From Arthrobacter sp. 135MFCol5.1 (lineage in GTDB: Bacteria; Actinomycetota; Actinomycetes; Actinomycetales; Micrococcaceae), in contig NZ_KB895460.1 of NCBI RefSeq assembly GCF_000374865.1, positions 62,001-126,000 on the forward strand: a stretch of 64,000 nt of DNA, given 5' to 3'. Positions 36,983 through 44,425 of this stretch are shown here, one piece after another; the first letter of the stretch is position 1; each line of letters starts with the position of its first letter. Made by a program: the position numbers and the translations under genes. The notes under the pieces were generated by a model. It had not been told where the DNA came from. It worked only from the letters and a program-made list of their open reading frames with translations, and did not search any database.

Positions 36983-37908
36983 CCGCTGCCCGACGCTGGC
37001 CAATCCATCCCCCGCCCGGACCAACTGAGGCTCTGACGTCATGGCTCCGGCGCATCGCATCACGTTACGAAGCCGATCTCGACGACCTCGTGACTGACCT
37101 GGGGTTTAGGCCGTCCGCCGCTGGCGACCTGGACGCCTGCCCACCCGACGGGTTTGCTCGCGCGCTATCCGAGCGAACCGGGCTGGAGGTAAAGCAGATA
37201 CAGAAGATGAGCCTCAACGGCTGGTCACCCCGGCTGATTGACCCAAATCGACCAGGCCCTGACACGTTTCCGCTCTATAACCAGCAGTTCTCTGTGCTGC
37301 TGGGGGTCGGAAGGCGGCGAGTCAGAGAGATCCCTACCTGGCTTCCCTGGCGTTCAACACGCCCGGCGTTGCGGGCATGCCCTCAGTGCATCGCCGCATC
37401 TCAACCGCCGTATCCCTACCAATTGCTGTGGCTGCTTGCGATAACACTCAGCTGCCCCTTCCATAAATGTCTCCTCGAAGTGCGCGAAAACCCGGTCAGC
37501 CACTTCGCGGACTGGGATCACAAGCCGCCGGTCCCGAAACCAGCGTCACCGACGGTCCTCACGATGGACACCAGGACCTGGCAAGCCATGGCTACAGGTT
37601 TCACCGACCTACCGGGGCGCCGGATCCACGCCGAAACGTGGTTCCGCCTCCTTCGGACAATCATTGACGAGCTGGAGGCGACCATAACCGAGTGCACGAC
37701 CGCGGCGCGCATGATCACCGGGATTTGGAAGACCGCCGGATATTCGGCGCGTGTGGGCCCCCTGAGTTGGCAGCCCCACGAAAGCTATCCGCCCGACGTT
37801 CAGGTCCGTGCCCTTCAAACAGCCGCGACGGCCATTCACCTGCTCGAGCGGGGAACACTCACCGGTCGAGGTCCAGACGCTACGTTTTTCCTACCTTTGA
37901 AGTCCTGA
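36979..37908 (+). CDS. tniQ: TniQ target-selection protein
   Basis: 309 aa from a GTG in a GTGA overlap with tniB. The N-terminus WPIHPPPGPTEALTSWLRRIA is the usual TniQ entry, and a zinc-finger-like CPQCIAAS plus CPFHKCLLE follows near residues 130-165. TniQ couples target choice to TniB in Tn402 and Tn7 families. There is no CRISPR-Cas or glmS-specific TnsD partner, so target choice is probably by the Tn402-type mechanism. The 3' end overlaps convergent tniR by 29 nt. Confidence 0.92.
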   Translation: MTAARRWPIHPPPGPTEALTSWLRRIASRYEADLDDLVTDLGFRPSAAGDLDACPPDGFARALSERTGLEVKQIQKMSLNGWSPRLIDPNRPGPDTFPLYNQQFSVLLGVGRRRVREIPTWLPWRSTRPALRACPQCIAASQPPYPYQLLWLLAITLSCPFHKCLLEVRENPVSHFADWDHKPPVPKPASPTVLTMDTRTWQAMATGFTDLPGRRIHAETWFRLLRTIIDELEATITECTTAARMITGIWKTAGYSARVGPLSWQPHESYPPDVQVRALQTAATAIHLLERGTLTGRGPDATFFLPLKS

Positions 37909-38479
37909 GCGCCCGCGAACGTCGATAGAAAGATGCCCTGGACATGCCCAGGTCGCGGGCGACTTGGGCAGCAGGTTCGCCGTCCTCAACCAATCGGAGA
38001 GCGGTGCGGATCTGGCTCTCCGTGATCCGACGGGGCCGCCCACCCAAGTCCCTGCCTGCTTCTCGCCTTTTGCTGATGGAGTCATTTATCCGTTCGCGTT
38101 TGATCTCGTGTTCCATTTGGGCCAAGGCGGCCATGACCGTGAAGAGCATCGACCCCACAGGTGTGGAGGTGTCGACATCGCCTCCGCCCAGATTTAGAAC
38201 GCGCAGCCCCGCTCCCCGGCCGCGGAGTTCGTCAGCGAATGCGAGCATGTTCTGCGTGGATCGCCCGAGCCTGTCCAGAGTTGTGATGACGAGGGTGTCA
38301 CCCTCCATCAATGCGCCGAGAGCCCGGTCGAACTGTGGCCGCGAGGCCCGCGCTCCGGAGACGCCGCGGTCGATGTAGAGATCATCGCTTCGAACACCGG
38401 CCGCCAACAGGTCCGACTGCTGCCGGTCCGTCGACTGTTGACGGGTCGAGACACGCGCGTACCCGATAAGTTTCGTCAA
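37880..38479 (-). CDS. tniR: TniR serine resolvase
   Basis: 199 aa resolvase/invertase. It starts TKLIGYARVSTRQQS with catalytic Ser11; LVITTLDRLGRSTQNML and EHEIKRERINDSI provide the catalytic arginines and E helix. The C-terminal helix-turn-helix (AAQVARDLGMSRASFYR) binds DNA. It resolves replicative cointegrates at the adjacent res site. It is transcribed toward tniQ and away from the cargo. Confidence 0.95.
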   Translation of the reverse strand: MTKLIGYARVSTRQQSTDRQQSDLLAAGVRSDDLYIDRGVSGARASRPQFDRALGALMEGDTLVITTLDRLGRSTQNMLAFADELRGRGAGLRVLNLGGGDVDTSTPVGSMLFTVMAALAQMEHEIKRERINDSISKRREAGRDLGGRPRRITESQIRTALRLVEDGEPAAQVARDLGMSRASFYRRSRALRTSKVGKT

Positions 38480-38493
38480 GGCCTGCCCCTATG

Positions 38494-38655
38494 TGTCTCA
38501 TAACTAATGGTTAGTACACCAATTCAAGCAGGCGGTTTCGAGACATAGTTATGAGAATCGCCGGGTGAAGGGAAGTCGCGAGATTTCCTAGGAAGCAGTA
38601 GCTTCGAGGACGGACCAGTGAGACGTCTCGTATCCCAAGGGTTATGAGACGTCAC
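38494..38655. other. res site of the transposon
   Basis: Three inverted-repeat subsites built on the TCTCATAAC core: TGTCTCATAAC-type (38494-38518), CGAGACATAGTTATGAGA (38539-38556) and GTGAGACGTCTC with TTATGAGACGTCAC (38619-38655). Position directly upstream of tniR and the three-subsite spacing are as expected for a resolvase target; the tniR promoter must lie here also. Confidence 0.8.
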
Positions 38656-38753
38656 CCACCAGGGCGGCCGACAAGCGTGAGCGCGCCGAGTCCCGGTTGG
38701 GTTGGGCCGTGGATTCGATGCCAAGATGAACTCACTCAGCGATCGGAGATGAA

Positions 38754-40625
38754 GTGGCGCGTGTGCGGCCGACGGCAACCGTCAGTGACTGGCTTCTATC
38801 GGTGGCGGAAGTTCTTCCCCTTCCACATCGGGCGGTCCCCCCATACACGCTTGGTGAAGCGGTCGCCGAACTCGGCGACTACGCTCAAGTGGTCGATGCT
38901 TCCGAGTGGAATCGGGACCGGCCGACGAGGAAGAATCGCCGTTCCCTGCAAATTGAGATTCAGGCACAATCTGGAGCGATCGGGGGGCGGCTTGGGGCTC
39001 TAGTCGCTCATCTGCTGGACGATCTTCGCGATGACGCTAACCAAGAAGCCGTTGTTACGGCAACTACAAAATTCGGTGAGGTCTGGCACTCGGATATAGC
39101 GGTCACTGATGCGTTTGGTGATCTTAGCGCCGCAGCGAAGATGGGGACGACTAGTGCTGCATTGCGCCGGCTGGCGGCTATCGTTACTTCTCAGGTTGGC
39201 CCTTCCGCCCGCGGCCCCTTCTCCGTACTAACCTATGCAGCCGATGCACTCGTCAACACCGAGGACCAACTGGCTTCGGAGTCCGTCGGCCCGCTGCCTG
39301 GCCCGCTGACCGAAGAGCGCCGATTTGAAATGGCGAGAGAAATCCTTGTTGCTCCGCCGGTGGGTCAGGTAGTGGTGTGGACGGTCTATTCCCGTGCGCT
39401 TCTCTGGGGGATGCGGGAGGTTATTGGACCGATGACGTTCCTGCGAGCAGATTGGGCGCTTCCTAACGCTTTCGAGCACAAATGGCACGACTTTCCGGAA
39501 CGCGAAGAATTGCGCGAGCTTCGCGAGAACGTCCACTGGCTCGACGACCTCCACAGCGAAGCGCTGGAGCAGGGAAACAGGCTCACCCTTGTACGCGTCG
39601 ATCTCGGGGAACGGCAGGTGGCCGGCGCGGCCGATGAAGCCAGACGGCGAATCGAGGCGATAGTAAGCATCGCTGTCGAGGCAGGCGGCGTCTCTTGGCA
39701 AAATGCCGGTGCAACGGCCGTCCTCCTTGACGGAAAGGCTCGCATCTCATCGGGGGGAATCACTGTTCGCCAGACTCGAACCGCCGACGATGACAGTTAC
39801 GGGATCGGTGGTACAGGCAAGATCCTCAGCACCGTGGCGGACGAGTTTGCCGATGTCCTGGCGAAAGGGCCTATGCCCGAGCAGTTGGTTGAGGCGCTTA
39901 CGTCGCTCCGTGAGGCACGGATGACTGATCACCGGGACGTTTCCTTCTACGGAGCCCGCCGCGTCACACCGCGGGTAGCGACAGCGCTCGAGGACCACGC
40001 GATGGAACTCTTCGCATCCGCACTAAAGGTGCCTGCGTCAGAGTTGGCCACCGCCCTCCAACGCCGAGAAGCCCTAAGGCAGGCTGACGGTCGGATCGCT
40101 GCCCAACTGATGGCTCCTTTGGACGAAGTATGGTCACGCGGACCAAACGCAGGCCGAGATCAGCTCGAACGGAAAATTTCCTCATACAGCAGAGATGGAA
40201 TCCGCTTAGTATCCGTCGCGAAGGCTGTTGCACTCCAAGATGAAATCCGCGCACTTCCGATGTCCGAACTCAAGCGCGCAGACTTCGAGGATGCCCTTGC
40301 AATCTGCACACTTCCCGACCGGGAGCGGCAACTGCTTGACGAGACGTGGCGCGAAACGGGCTTGCTCCGTGCTCGGCATCGGCGGGTTCGAAACGCGGTC
40401 AACCACGGCCTGCCGCTGAATGAGGTAACCCTAAACAGCATCCGTAACTATGCCGAGTCCACCTCGAAGATCGCTCTGGATATTGCCCTCACCTGGTTCA
40501 AAAACGGCGAGTCGGGTGCGGCCCTGATCCAGCGAGAAGAGAAAGCCTGGACCGAACGAATAGATCGGATCAGCTCAGGCCTGAGCTGCGTGGACGAAGA
40601 CGCCCGAAACAACGAAGAATCGTAA
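38754..40625 (+). CDS. Unknown 623-aa cargo protein with C-terminal HEPN-type RNase motif
   Basis: I recognise no named family. The sequence is soluble and mostly helical in the second half (about 380-600). Near the C-terminus RVRNAVNHG places Arg546-Asn-x3-His551, the R-x4-H signature with Asn after Arg that marks HEPN ribonucleases, followed by a long helix containing YAESTSKIALDIALTWF, as HEPN domains have. The N-terminal half (about 1-370) contains an alternating alpha/beta region (VWTVYSRALLWGMREVIGP, LTLVRVDLG) that might be a sensor. GTG 38754 follows GGAG. GC is lower than the host (32 of 60 bases in 39001-39060). By position behind res it is cargo, and by motif a candidate phage-defence or toxin protein. 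The function is inference. Confidence 0.7.
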   Translation: MARVRPTATVSDWLLSVAEVLPLPHRAVPPYTLGEAVAELGDYAQVVDASEWNRDRPTRKNRRSLQIEIQAQSGAIGGRLGALVAHLLDDLRDDANQEAVVTATTKFGEVWHSDIAVTDAFGDLSAAAKMGTTSAALRRLAAIVTSQVGPSARGPFSVLTYAADALVNTEDQLASESVGPLPGPLTEERRFEMAREILVAPPVGQVVVWTVYSRALLWGMREVIGPMTFLRADWALPNAFEHKWHDFPEREELRELRENVHWLDDLHSEALEQGNRLTLVRVDLGERQVAGAADEARRRIEAIVSIAVEAGGVSWQNAGATAVLLDGKARISSGGITVRQTRTADDDSYGIGGTGKILSTVADEFADVLAKGPMPEQLVEALTSLREARMTDHRDVSFYGARRVTPRVATALEDHAMELFASALKVPASELATALQRREALRQADGRIAAQLMAPLDEVWSRGPNAGRDQLERKISSYSRDGIRLVSVAKAVALQDEIRALPMSELKRADFEDALAICTLPDRERQLLDETWRETGLLRARHRRVRNAVNHGLPLNEVTLNSIRNYAESTSKIALDIALTWFKNGESGAALIQREEKAWTERIDRISSGLSCVDEDARNNEES

Positions 40626-40968
40626 TCTTGACTCCAACAAATTCGTGCCGTGGCATGTGACGTCGCCGTCGTGAGCAGTGTGGGACTTCCCTCCCTTTCC
40701 TGTATTCCATAGGTTAGCGGTCCCACGTGGGCTACAGGCTGCCGCCCTCCTGGCCACCTACGCCCAGGCGTAGCCGCCGCAGGACAGATTTGTCGCAGTG
40801 CCGCCGGATGCGTAACCGAGGGAACCTCGGCGATCCCGGCCATCGAACGGTCGGGTCCCAGGGAAGTGGGACATCCTGTACTAGGTCCGTGTCGCGAAAC
40901 CTTGCCGCCTCGGATCCCCAGCGTTCTGTGGCGAATCGATCTCCACATAGGCTTCGATATGTTGGCTG
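40626..40968. other. 343-bp gap inside the transposon cargo
   Basis: It lies between the ends of two convergent genes. An inverted repeat GTGGGAC/GTCCCAC (about 40680 and 40720) could be a terminator. GC rises across this gap from the low-GC HEPN gene to the GC-rich AAA gene, so it may mark a junction between two cargo blocks. No gene is supported. Confidence 0.3.
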
Positions 40969-42465
40969 CTACGCGGATGGAATGTCCGTTCCAGGAAACA
41001 CGGGCCCGCTAACGCCCTGTCCGTCCGAACGAGGTCCAGATAAGCCCTGCGCATCGGAACTTTTGAGGCCGGTGTTCTCGGGCCCGTCGGCCAAGCTGCT
41101 GCCCAGCAGACTTCGGGTGAGGGCCTCGCCGTCGGCCATCATTCCATCCACCGCTTTTTCGAGGTGCCCGTCGGCAACCTGAACGCCCTCCAAGGCAGCC
41201 GCGACCACAGCGCGCCGGACCAGTTCGCGGGCAAAGGACGCCGTGGTCCCTTCGGTGCGCGCCGCCGCATTCCTGACGGCATCGGGGGTGAAGGGAATCC
41301 GCCTGGCGTACAGATTCACAAGATCGACGCGCTCTGCGGATGCCGGGAGTGGAATCTCCACAGCCAGATCCACTCGGCCCGGCCGCTGCGCCAGGGCACG
41401 TTCCAGCATATCTACCCTGTTTGTGGTGAGGACGAAGGCAACGTCGGCGTCGCTATCCAAGCCGTCCATGGCATCCAGCACTTCGAACAGCAGCGGCTGC
41501 GGTCCGTGCCCGAAGCTCCGGTCCTCGGCAATAAGGTCGCAATCTTCAAGAACTACGATGGAGGGCTGCAGCGCACGGGCCATCGCGGCAGCCTCGGAGA
41601 TCCTGGCTAACGATCCACCGGACAGAAGGATGGCGGTGGTTCCCGAGCTCTGGCTGAGAAGGTAGCGCACGGTGTGTGTTTTGCCCGTCCCGGGCTTGCC
41701 GTAAAGCAGGATGCCCCGCTTGAGATGCTGCCCGTATTCGTTGAGTGAATCCCGGTGTTCGGCGATGCCGAGTGCGTGGTCCGATACCTTCTGCAGCAGG
41801 CCCTCGGGCAGAATGACCTCGGACGCTGAGAGTGACGGCCTGGCATGGAACGTGACGCCGGCAGCGCTAGGACCGTACTCACCCATGACCAGTGAAATGA
41901 TTTGGCCCTTCAGGACGCTGCGGTGCTGCATTCGTCGGCGGAACTCGGCGAGGAATTTCGCTGCATTGCCCGTCTCACCGGCTAGGACTTCGAGGGAAGC
42001 CGACTGCCGCCCGTACCGCGGGTTAGCGTCCCGCTGGAGGACGGCTACAGGGCTTCCCCCATGGCTGAATAGCCACAGTCCCAGGGCTACCGCCTGCCGC
42101 TGTTCGTCGGGTCCCACGGCCAGGTTCTTGTAATCGGGCTGCGACAACGGGAACTGCGGATAGAACTGGGAGTGTTGCAGCATGTCGCTTAAGGACTGGT
42201 GATGGCGCTGGTCTCCGCCGCCAATGCCGACGAGACGGGAGTCCCCGCTCTCGCCCGCGATCTCGGTCATGAGAATGTCAGCATCCACGAACCGGTGCGG
42301 CGGTATCTCCTCCACCACCACGGACAATGATTCGGCGGGAACCGCCAAGTGGTCCGTGAGTGCGGTCAGCAGTTGCGTTCCGGCCTGCACGCGATGCTGG
42401 CCGGACTGTGCAAGCTGCACGAGTCGGGCAAAATCGTCGATGAACTTCCCCAAGTTTTCATCCAT
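40969..42465 (-). CDS. AAA+ ATPase with DUF5925-like N-terminal region
   Basis: 498 aa. An N-terminal alpha/beta domain of about 220 residues precedes one AAA+ module. Walker A is GKPGTGKT (256-263), Walker B is IVVLEDCD (303-310, with Glu-Asp-Cys-Asp instead of the plain DE ending), sensor 1 is VLTTNRVD, and AQRPGRVDLAVEIPLP contains the arginine finger region. The closest known shape is the FtsH/proteasomal-ATPase AAA clade, but there is no protease or membrane domain. Actinobacterial proteins with a DUF5925 N-domain look similar; that name is a tentative match from memory. The disordered tail after about 450 is Ser/Gly-rich. It is divergent from the sigma-factor gene. Confidence 0.75.
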   Translation of the reverse strand: MDENLGKFIDDFARLVQLAQSGQHRVQAGTQLLTALTDHLAVPAESLSVVVEEIPPHRFVDADILMTEIAGESGDSRLVGIGGGDQRHHQSLSDMLQHSQFYPQFPLSQPDYKNLAVGPDEQRQAVALGLWLFSHGGSPVAVLQRDANPRYGRQSASLEVLAGETGNAAKFLAEFRRRMQHRSVLKGQIISLVMGEYGPSAAGVTFHARPSLSASEVILPEGLLQKVSDHALGIAEHRDSLNEYGQHLKRGILLYGKPGTGKTHTVRYLLSQSSGTTAILLSGGSLARISEAAAMARALQPSIVVLEDCDLIAEDRSFGHGPQPLLFEVLDAMDGLDSDADVAFVLTTNRVDMLERALAQRPGRVDLAVEIPLPASAERVDLVNLYARRIPFTPDAVRNAAARTEGTTASFARELVRRAVVAAALEGVQVADGHLEKAVDGMMADGEALTRSLLGSSLADGPENTGLKSSDAQGLSGPRSDGQGVSGPVFPGTDIPSA

Positions 42466-42679
42466 GCGCAGACCCTACCAGCGCCCGTGGCAGAATACGG
42501 GGCCAAAGCTTCAGGACGTCCAGGAAGCTTTCCTCTCTGGGATGGATATGCCGTCGCGTCCTGCCTCTGTAACGCGCGGAGTCAGAATGTCTCGAAACCA
42601 TTCCGCCTTGAAACCCTAGGGATGCAAAACCGCTCTGGATTCCATGCCCAGAAGATGCTCTGTGATTTTTCTGGTTCCG

Positions 42680-42705
42680 TGTAACCTTTTCGGCTGTCCC
42701 GGACA
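42680..42705 (+). promoter_or_regulatory. Candidate ECF-type autoregulatory promoter
   Basis: TGTAACC (42680-42686) and CGGACA (42700-42705) are spaced 13 nt apart, as -35/-10 elements of some ECF sigma factors. This would start transcription very close to the sigma-factor ATG at 42715. No good sigma-70 promoter is seen in the same place. Confidence 0.35.
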
Positions 42706-42714
42706 ATACAGGGC

Positions 42715-43332
42715 ATGGGGAACCTTGAAAGTGACGAGGACAGCCTTTGGTCCCGCAGCCTGGGCGGTGACGGCGAAGCGTTTGGTGTCCTGTACGACAG
42801 GCATCGTGACAGAGCGTTCCGTCATGCTTACCGGCTCGCGGGAAACCATCACGACGCTGAAGACATCATGGCGGCCGCTTTTCTTGAGCTGTGGCGGCGG
42901 CGCGCCAATGTCCGTGTCGTCGAAGGGTCTATCCTTCCCTGGCTGCTGGTTACGACGACGAACATGGCCCGGAACAACGGGCGAGCTGCCGCCCGCTACC
43001 GGAAGCTGCTGGACTCGCTGCCGCGCACCGAAGAGTCTTCACTGCCCCTGGAGGCTGACTTCTTCGCCGACCAGCAAGAGAGCCTGGACAAGGACTTCTC
43101 CCAGGCTCTCGGCACACTCAACACCACGGACCTGCACCTGGTAAGTCTGGTCGTTTTCGAGGACTACCCCCTCACTGCCGCAGCAGCCGTTTTGAACATG
43201 ACTCCCGGCGCGGCCAAGACACGCATGCACCGGGCGAAGCAACGGATGAAAGCCGCACTCTGCGGCAATAGCGGCGCGGGCGCTCCTGCGCACGGCAAAG
43301 CAACTTCAGTCTTGGAAGGAGAACGGTCATGA
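42715..43332 (+). CDS. ECF-type RNA polymerase sigma factor
   Basis: 205 aa. Region 2 is FGVLYDRHRDRAFRHAYRLAGNHHDAEDIMAAAFLELWRR, quoted here by its DAEDIMAAAFLELWRR core. Region 4 is TDLHLVSLVVFEDYPLTAAA to MTPGAAKTRMHRAKQRM, a helix-turn-helix that reads -35 elements. The linker (about 95-125) is short. It redirects RNA polymerase to a small regulon. The stop overlaps the downstream membrane-protein start by 4 nt, the normal arrangement for a sigma/anti-sigma pair. Presence on a transposon is unusual. Confidence 0.88.
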   Translation: MGNLESDEDSLWSRSLGGDGEAFGVLYDRHRDRAFRHAYRLAGNHHDAEDIMAAAFLELWRRRANVRVVEGSILPWLLVTTTNMARNNGRAAARYRKLLDSLPRTEESSLPLEADFFADQQESLDKDFSQALGTLNTTDLHLVSLVVFEDYPLTAAAAVLNMTPGAAKTRMHRAKQRMKAALCGNSGAGAPAHGKATSVLEGERS

Positions 43333-44126
43333 ACCAGTTCCATATCGACGACCGGTTCAGCAACGCACTAAGGGCAGAGCTAGTTTCGCAGGTGGCTAAG
43401 GAAGCGCCGGCTGCGAAACGGAAGCGCAGCAGAGTGTGGCTTAGTTCCGGGGCCCTGGCCGGAGCAGGACTGCTTGGTGTTGGAGCGGCAACGGCAGGAC
43501 TTTTCTTGCTGCCTGGAGGGGAAAAGGTGACACCGTTGGCATCGCCCGTGACCACTACCTACACCGGCACAGCAACGGTTGAACTGGGTAAGCCCCCTGA
43601 GGGAACCACGGGGATTCAAATGGAATTCTGGTGCCTGACCCCTGGCTGGTTCGAGTTTCCAGACGGCGCAGCCAGTAGCTGCTCGGACGAGGATGCGGCC
43701 AGCGACAGACAGGGTTGGAGCGGCTACACCATCAGTCTTGCCCCCGGCCAGGACAGTGTCACGATCAAAACTGACCCCCAAGCCCGCTGGCGGCTCACCG
43801 CCAAGTATGTGAAGCAGGAGCGGACACCGCTGGGTGTCAACGCCAAGGGTGAAACCTACGGAGTCGAAAGCCCCGAAAACGGAACCCCCGACCTGATCGC
43901 GGTCATGGCCACCAACGGGCAATCGGGGTACGCCTACGCCCGCGACCTCAACGGAGGCCCGATGCCCACCAGCCCCGAAGACGCCGCCAAGAACTTCAGC
44001 ACCCCGCGCCCTCCCCGTGAGATCCCGGTCTTCGAAAGCGATGGAGAAACCCGGGTAGGCGTCTTCATGGCGTCAGGCTCTGGAGGCGGAATACCTGCTT
44101 ACCCGTCACCGTCTCCAAGACCATGA
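43329..44126 (+). CDS. Single-pass membrane protein, probable anti-sigma partner
   Basis: 265 aa. About 36 cytoplasmic residues (NQFHIDDRFSNALRAELVSQ) precede one membrane helix (about 38-63, SGALAGAGLLGVGAATAGLF) and a long extracytoplasmic part with a beta-rich region and two cysteines (EFWCLTPGW and SSCSDED), ending in a disordered Pro-rich tail. Topology and the ATGA overlap with the sigma gene fit an anti-sigma factor, but the cytoplasmic part lacks the zinc HxxxCxxC motif, so the call rests on context. It is the last gene before the right end of the transposon. Confidence 0.65.
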   Translation: MNQFHIDDRFSNALRAELVSQVAKEAPAAKRKRSRVWLSSGALAGAGLLGVGAATAGLFLLPGGEKVTPLASPVTTTYTGTATVELGKPPEGTTGIQMEFWCLTPGWFEFPDGAASSCSDEDAASDRQGWSGYTISLAPGQDSVTIKTDPQARWRLTAKYVKQERTPLGVNAKGETYGVESPENGTPDLIAVMATNGQSGYAYARDLNGGPMPTSPEDAAKNFSTPRPPREIPVFESDGETRVGVFMASGSGGGIPAYPSPSPRP

Positions 44127-44152
44127 CAGGCATACGATTCAGCGCTTGCGAA

Positions 44153-44198
44153 TTGTGAACAGGAGTGCAGAGCAAAAGGGGCACTTGTGCACAGGAGT
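44153..44198 (-). repeat. Right-end transposase-binding-type repeats
   Basis: TTGTGAACAGGAGT (44153-44166) and TTGTGCACAGGAGT (44185-44198) differ at one base, and their complement matches the CCTGTTCACA half of the second left-end repeat. They are probable internal TniA sites. Confidence 0.65.
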
Positions 44199-44256
44199 AG
44201 CGGGCAGCCTCTGATCACAACCCGTCTTCACAAAGCCCGGAATTCAGCGGGACGTT

Positions 44257-44281
44257 GTGCAGTCAGCTTCTGAAAACGACA
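44257..44281 (-). repeat. Right terminal inverted repeat
   Basis: 25 bp; read on the minus strand it begins TGTCG and contains TTTTCAGAAGCTGA, matching the left end at 22 of 25 positions. It is followed directly by the GACGC duplication. Confidence 0.95.
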
Positions 44282-44286
44282 GACGC
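44282..44286. repeat. Right 5-bp target-site duplication (GACGC)
   Basis: An exact copy of 34170-34174, completing the transposon boundary. It lies 140 bp upstream of the next chromosomal gene, so the insertion may have displaced that gene's upstream regulation. Confidence 0.9.
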
Positions 44287-44425
44287 TTCACGACGTTTTT
44301 TGACGCCTCGCGACGCCACGTTGCGCGTTCGCGTCGCCGGGTGAACCAGTACGACACGAACGATTGTGGGCCTGGTGGGCGCTCCGTAACCTCGTCTCAG
44401 CATCCGCCCCAGCAAAGGAATCCCC

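Larger units (their letters stand above)
34175..44281. mobile_element. Complete Tn402/Tn5053-family transposon with novel cargo (10,107 bp)
   Basis: It is bounded by 25-bp imperfect inverted repeats starting TGTCG and by a GACGC duplication on each side. The left arm holds tniA-tniB-tniQ, then convergent tniR and a res site, the classic layout in which cargo sits beyond res. The cargo is a HEPN-motif protein, an AAA+ ATPase, an ECF sigma factor and a membrane protein. The tni genes and the HEPN gene are visibly lower in GC than the flanks, while the AAA/sigma part is GC-rich, so the cargo may have been assembled from two sources. The intact ends and exact duplication point to a recent, probably still mobile, insertion between the ArsR operon and a binding-protein gene. 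Confidence 0.95.

Noticed and set aside
36979..37908. TniQ as a sign of a CRISPR-associated or glmS-targeting Tn7-like element
   Set aside because: There are no cas genes, CRISPR array or TnsD-type extended TniQ. The resolvase, res site and 5-bp duplication place it in the Tn402/Tn5053 family.
44287..44425. Repeated GACG/CGACG stretches near the right transposon junction as an integron attC or second element end
   Set aside because: The repeats are short, irregular and chromosomal side of an exact GACGC duplication; no R-box/L-box pairing or integrase gene is present.
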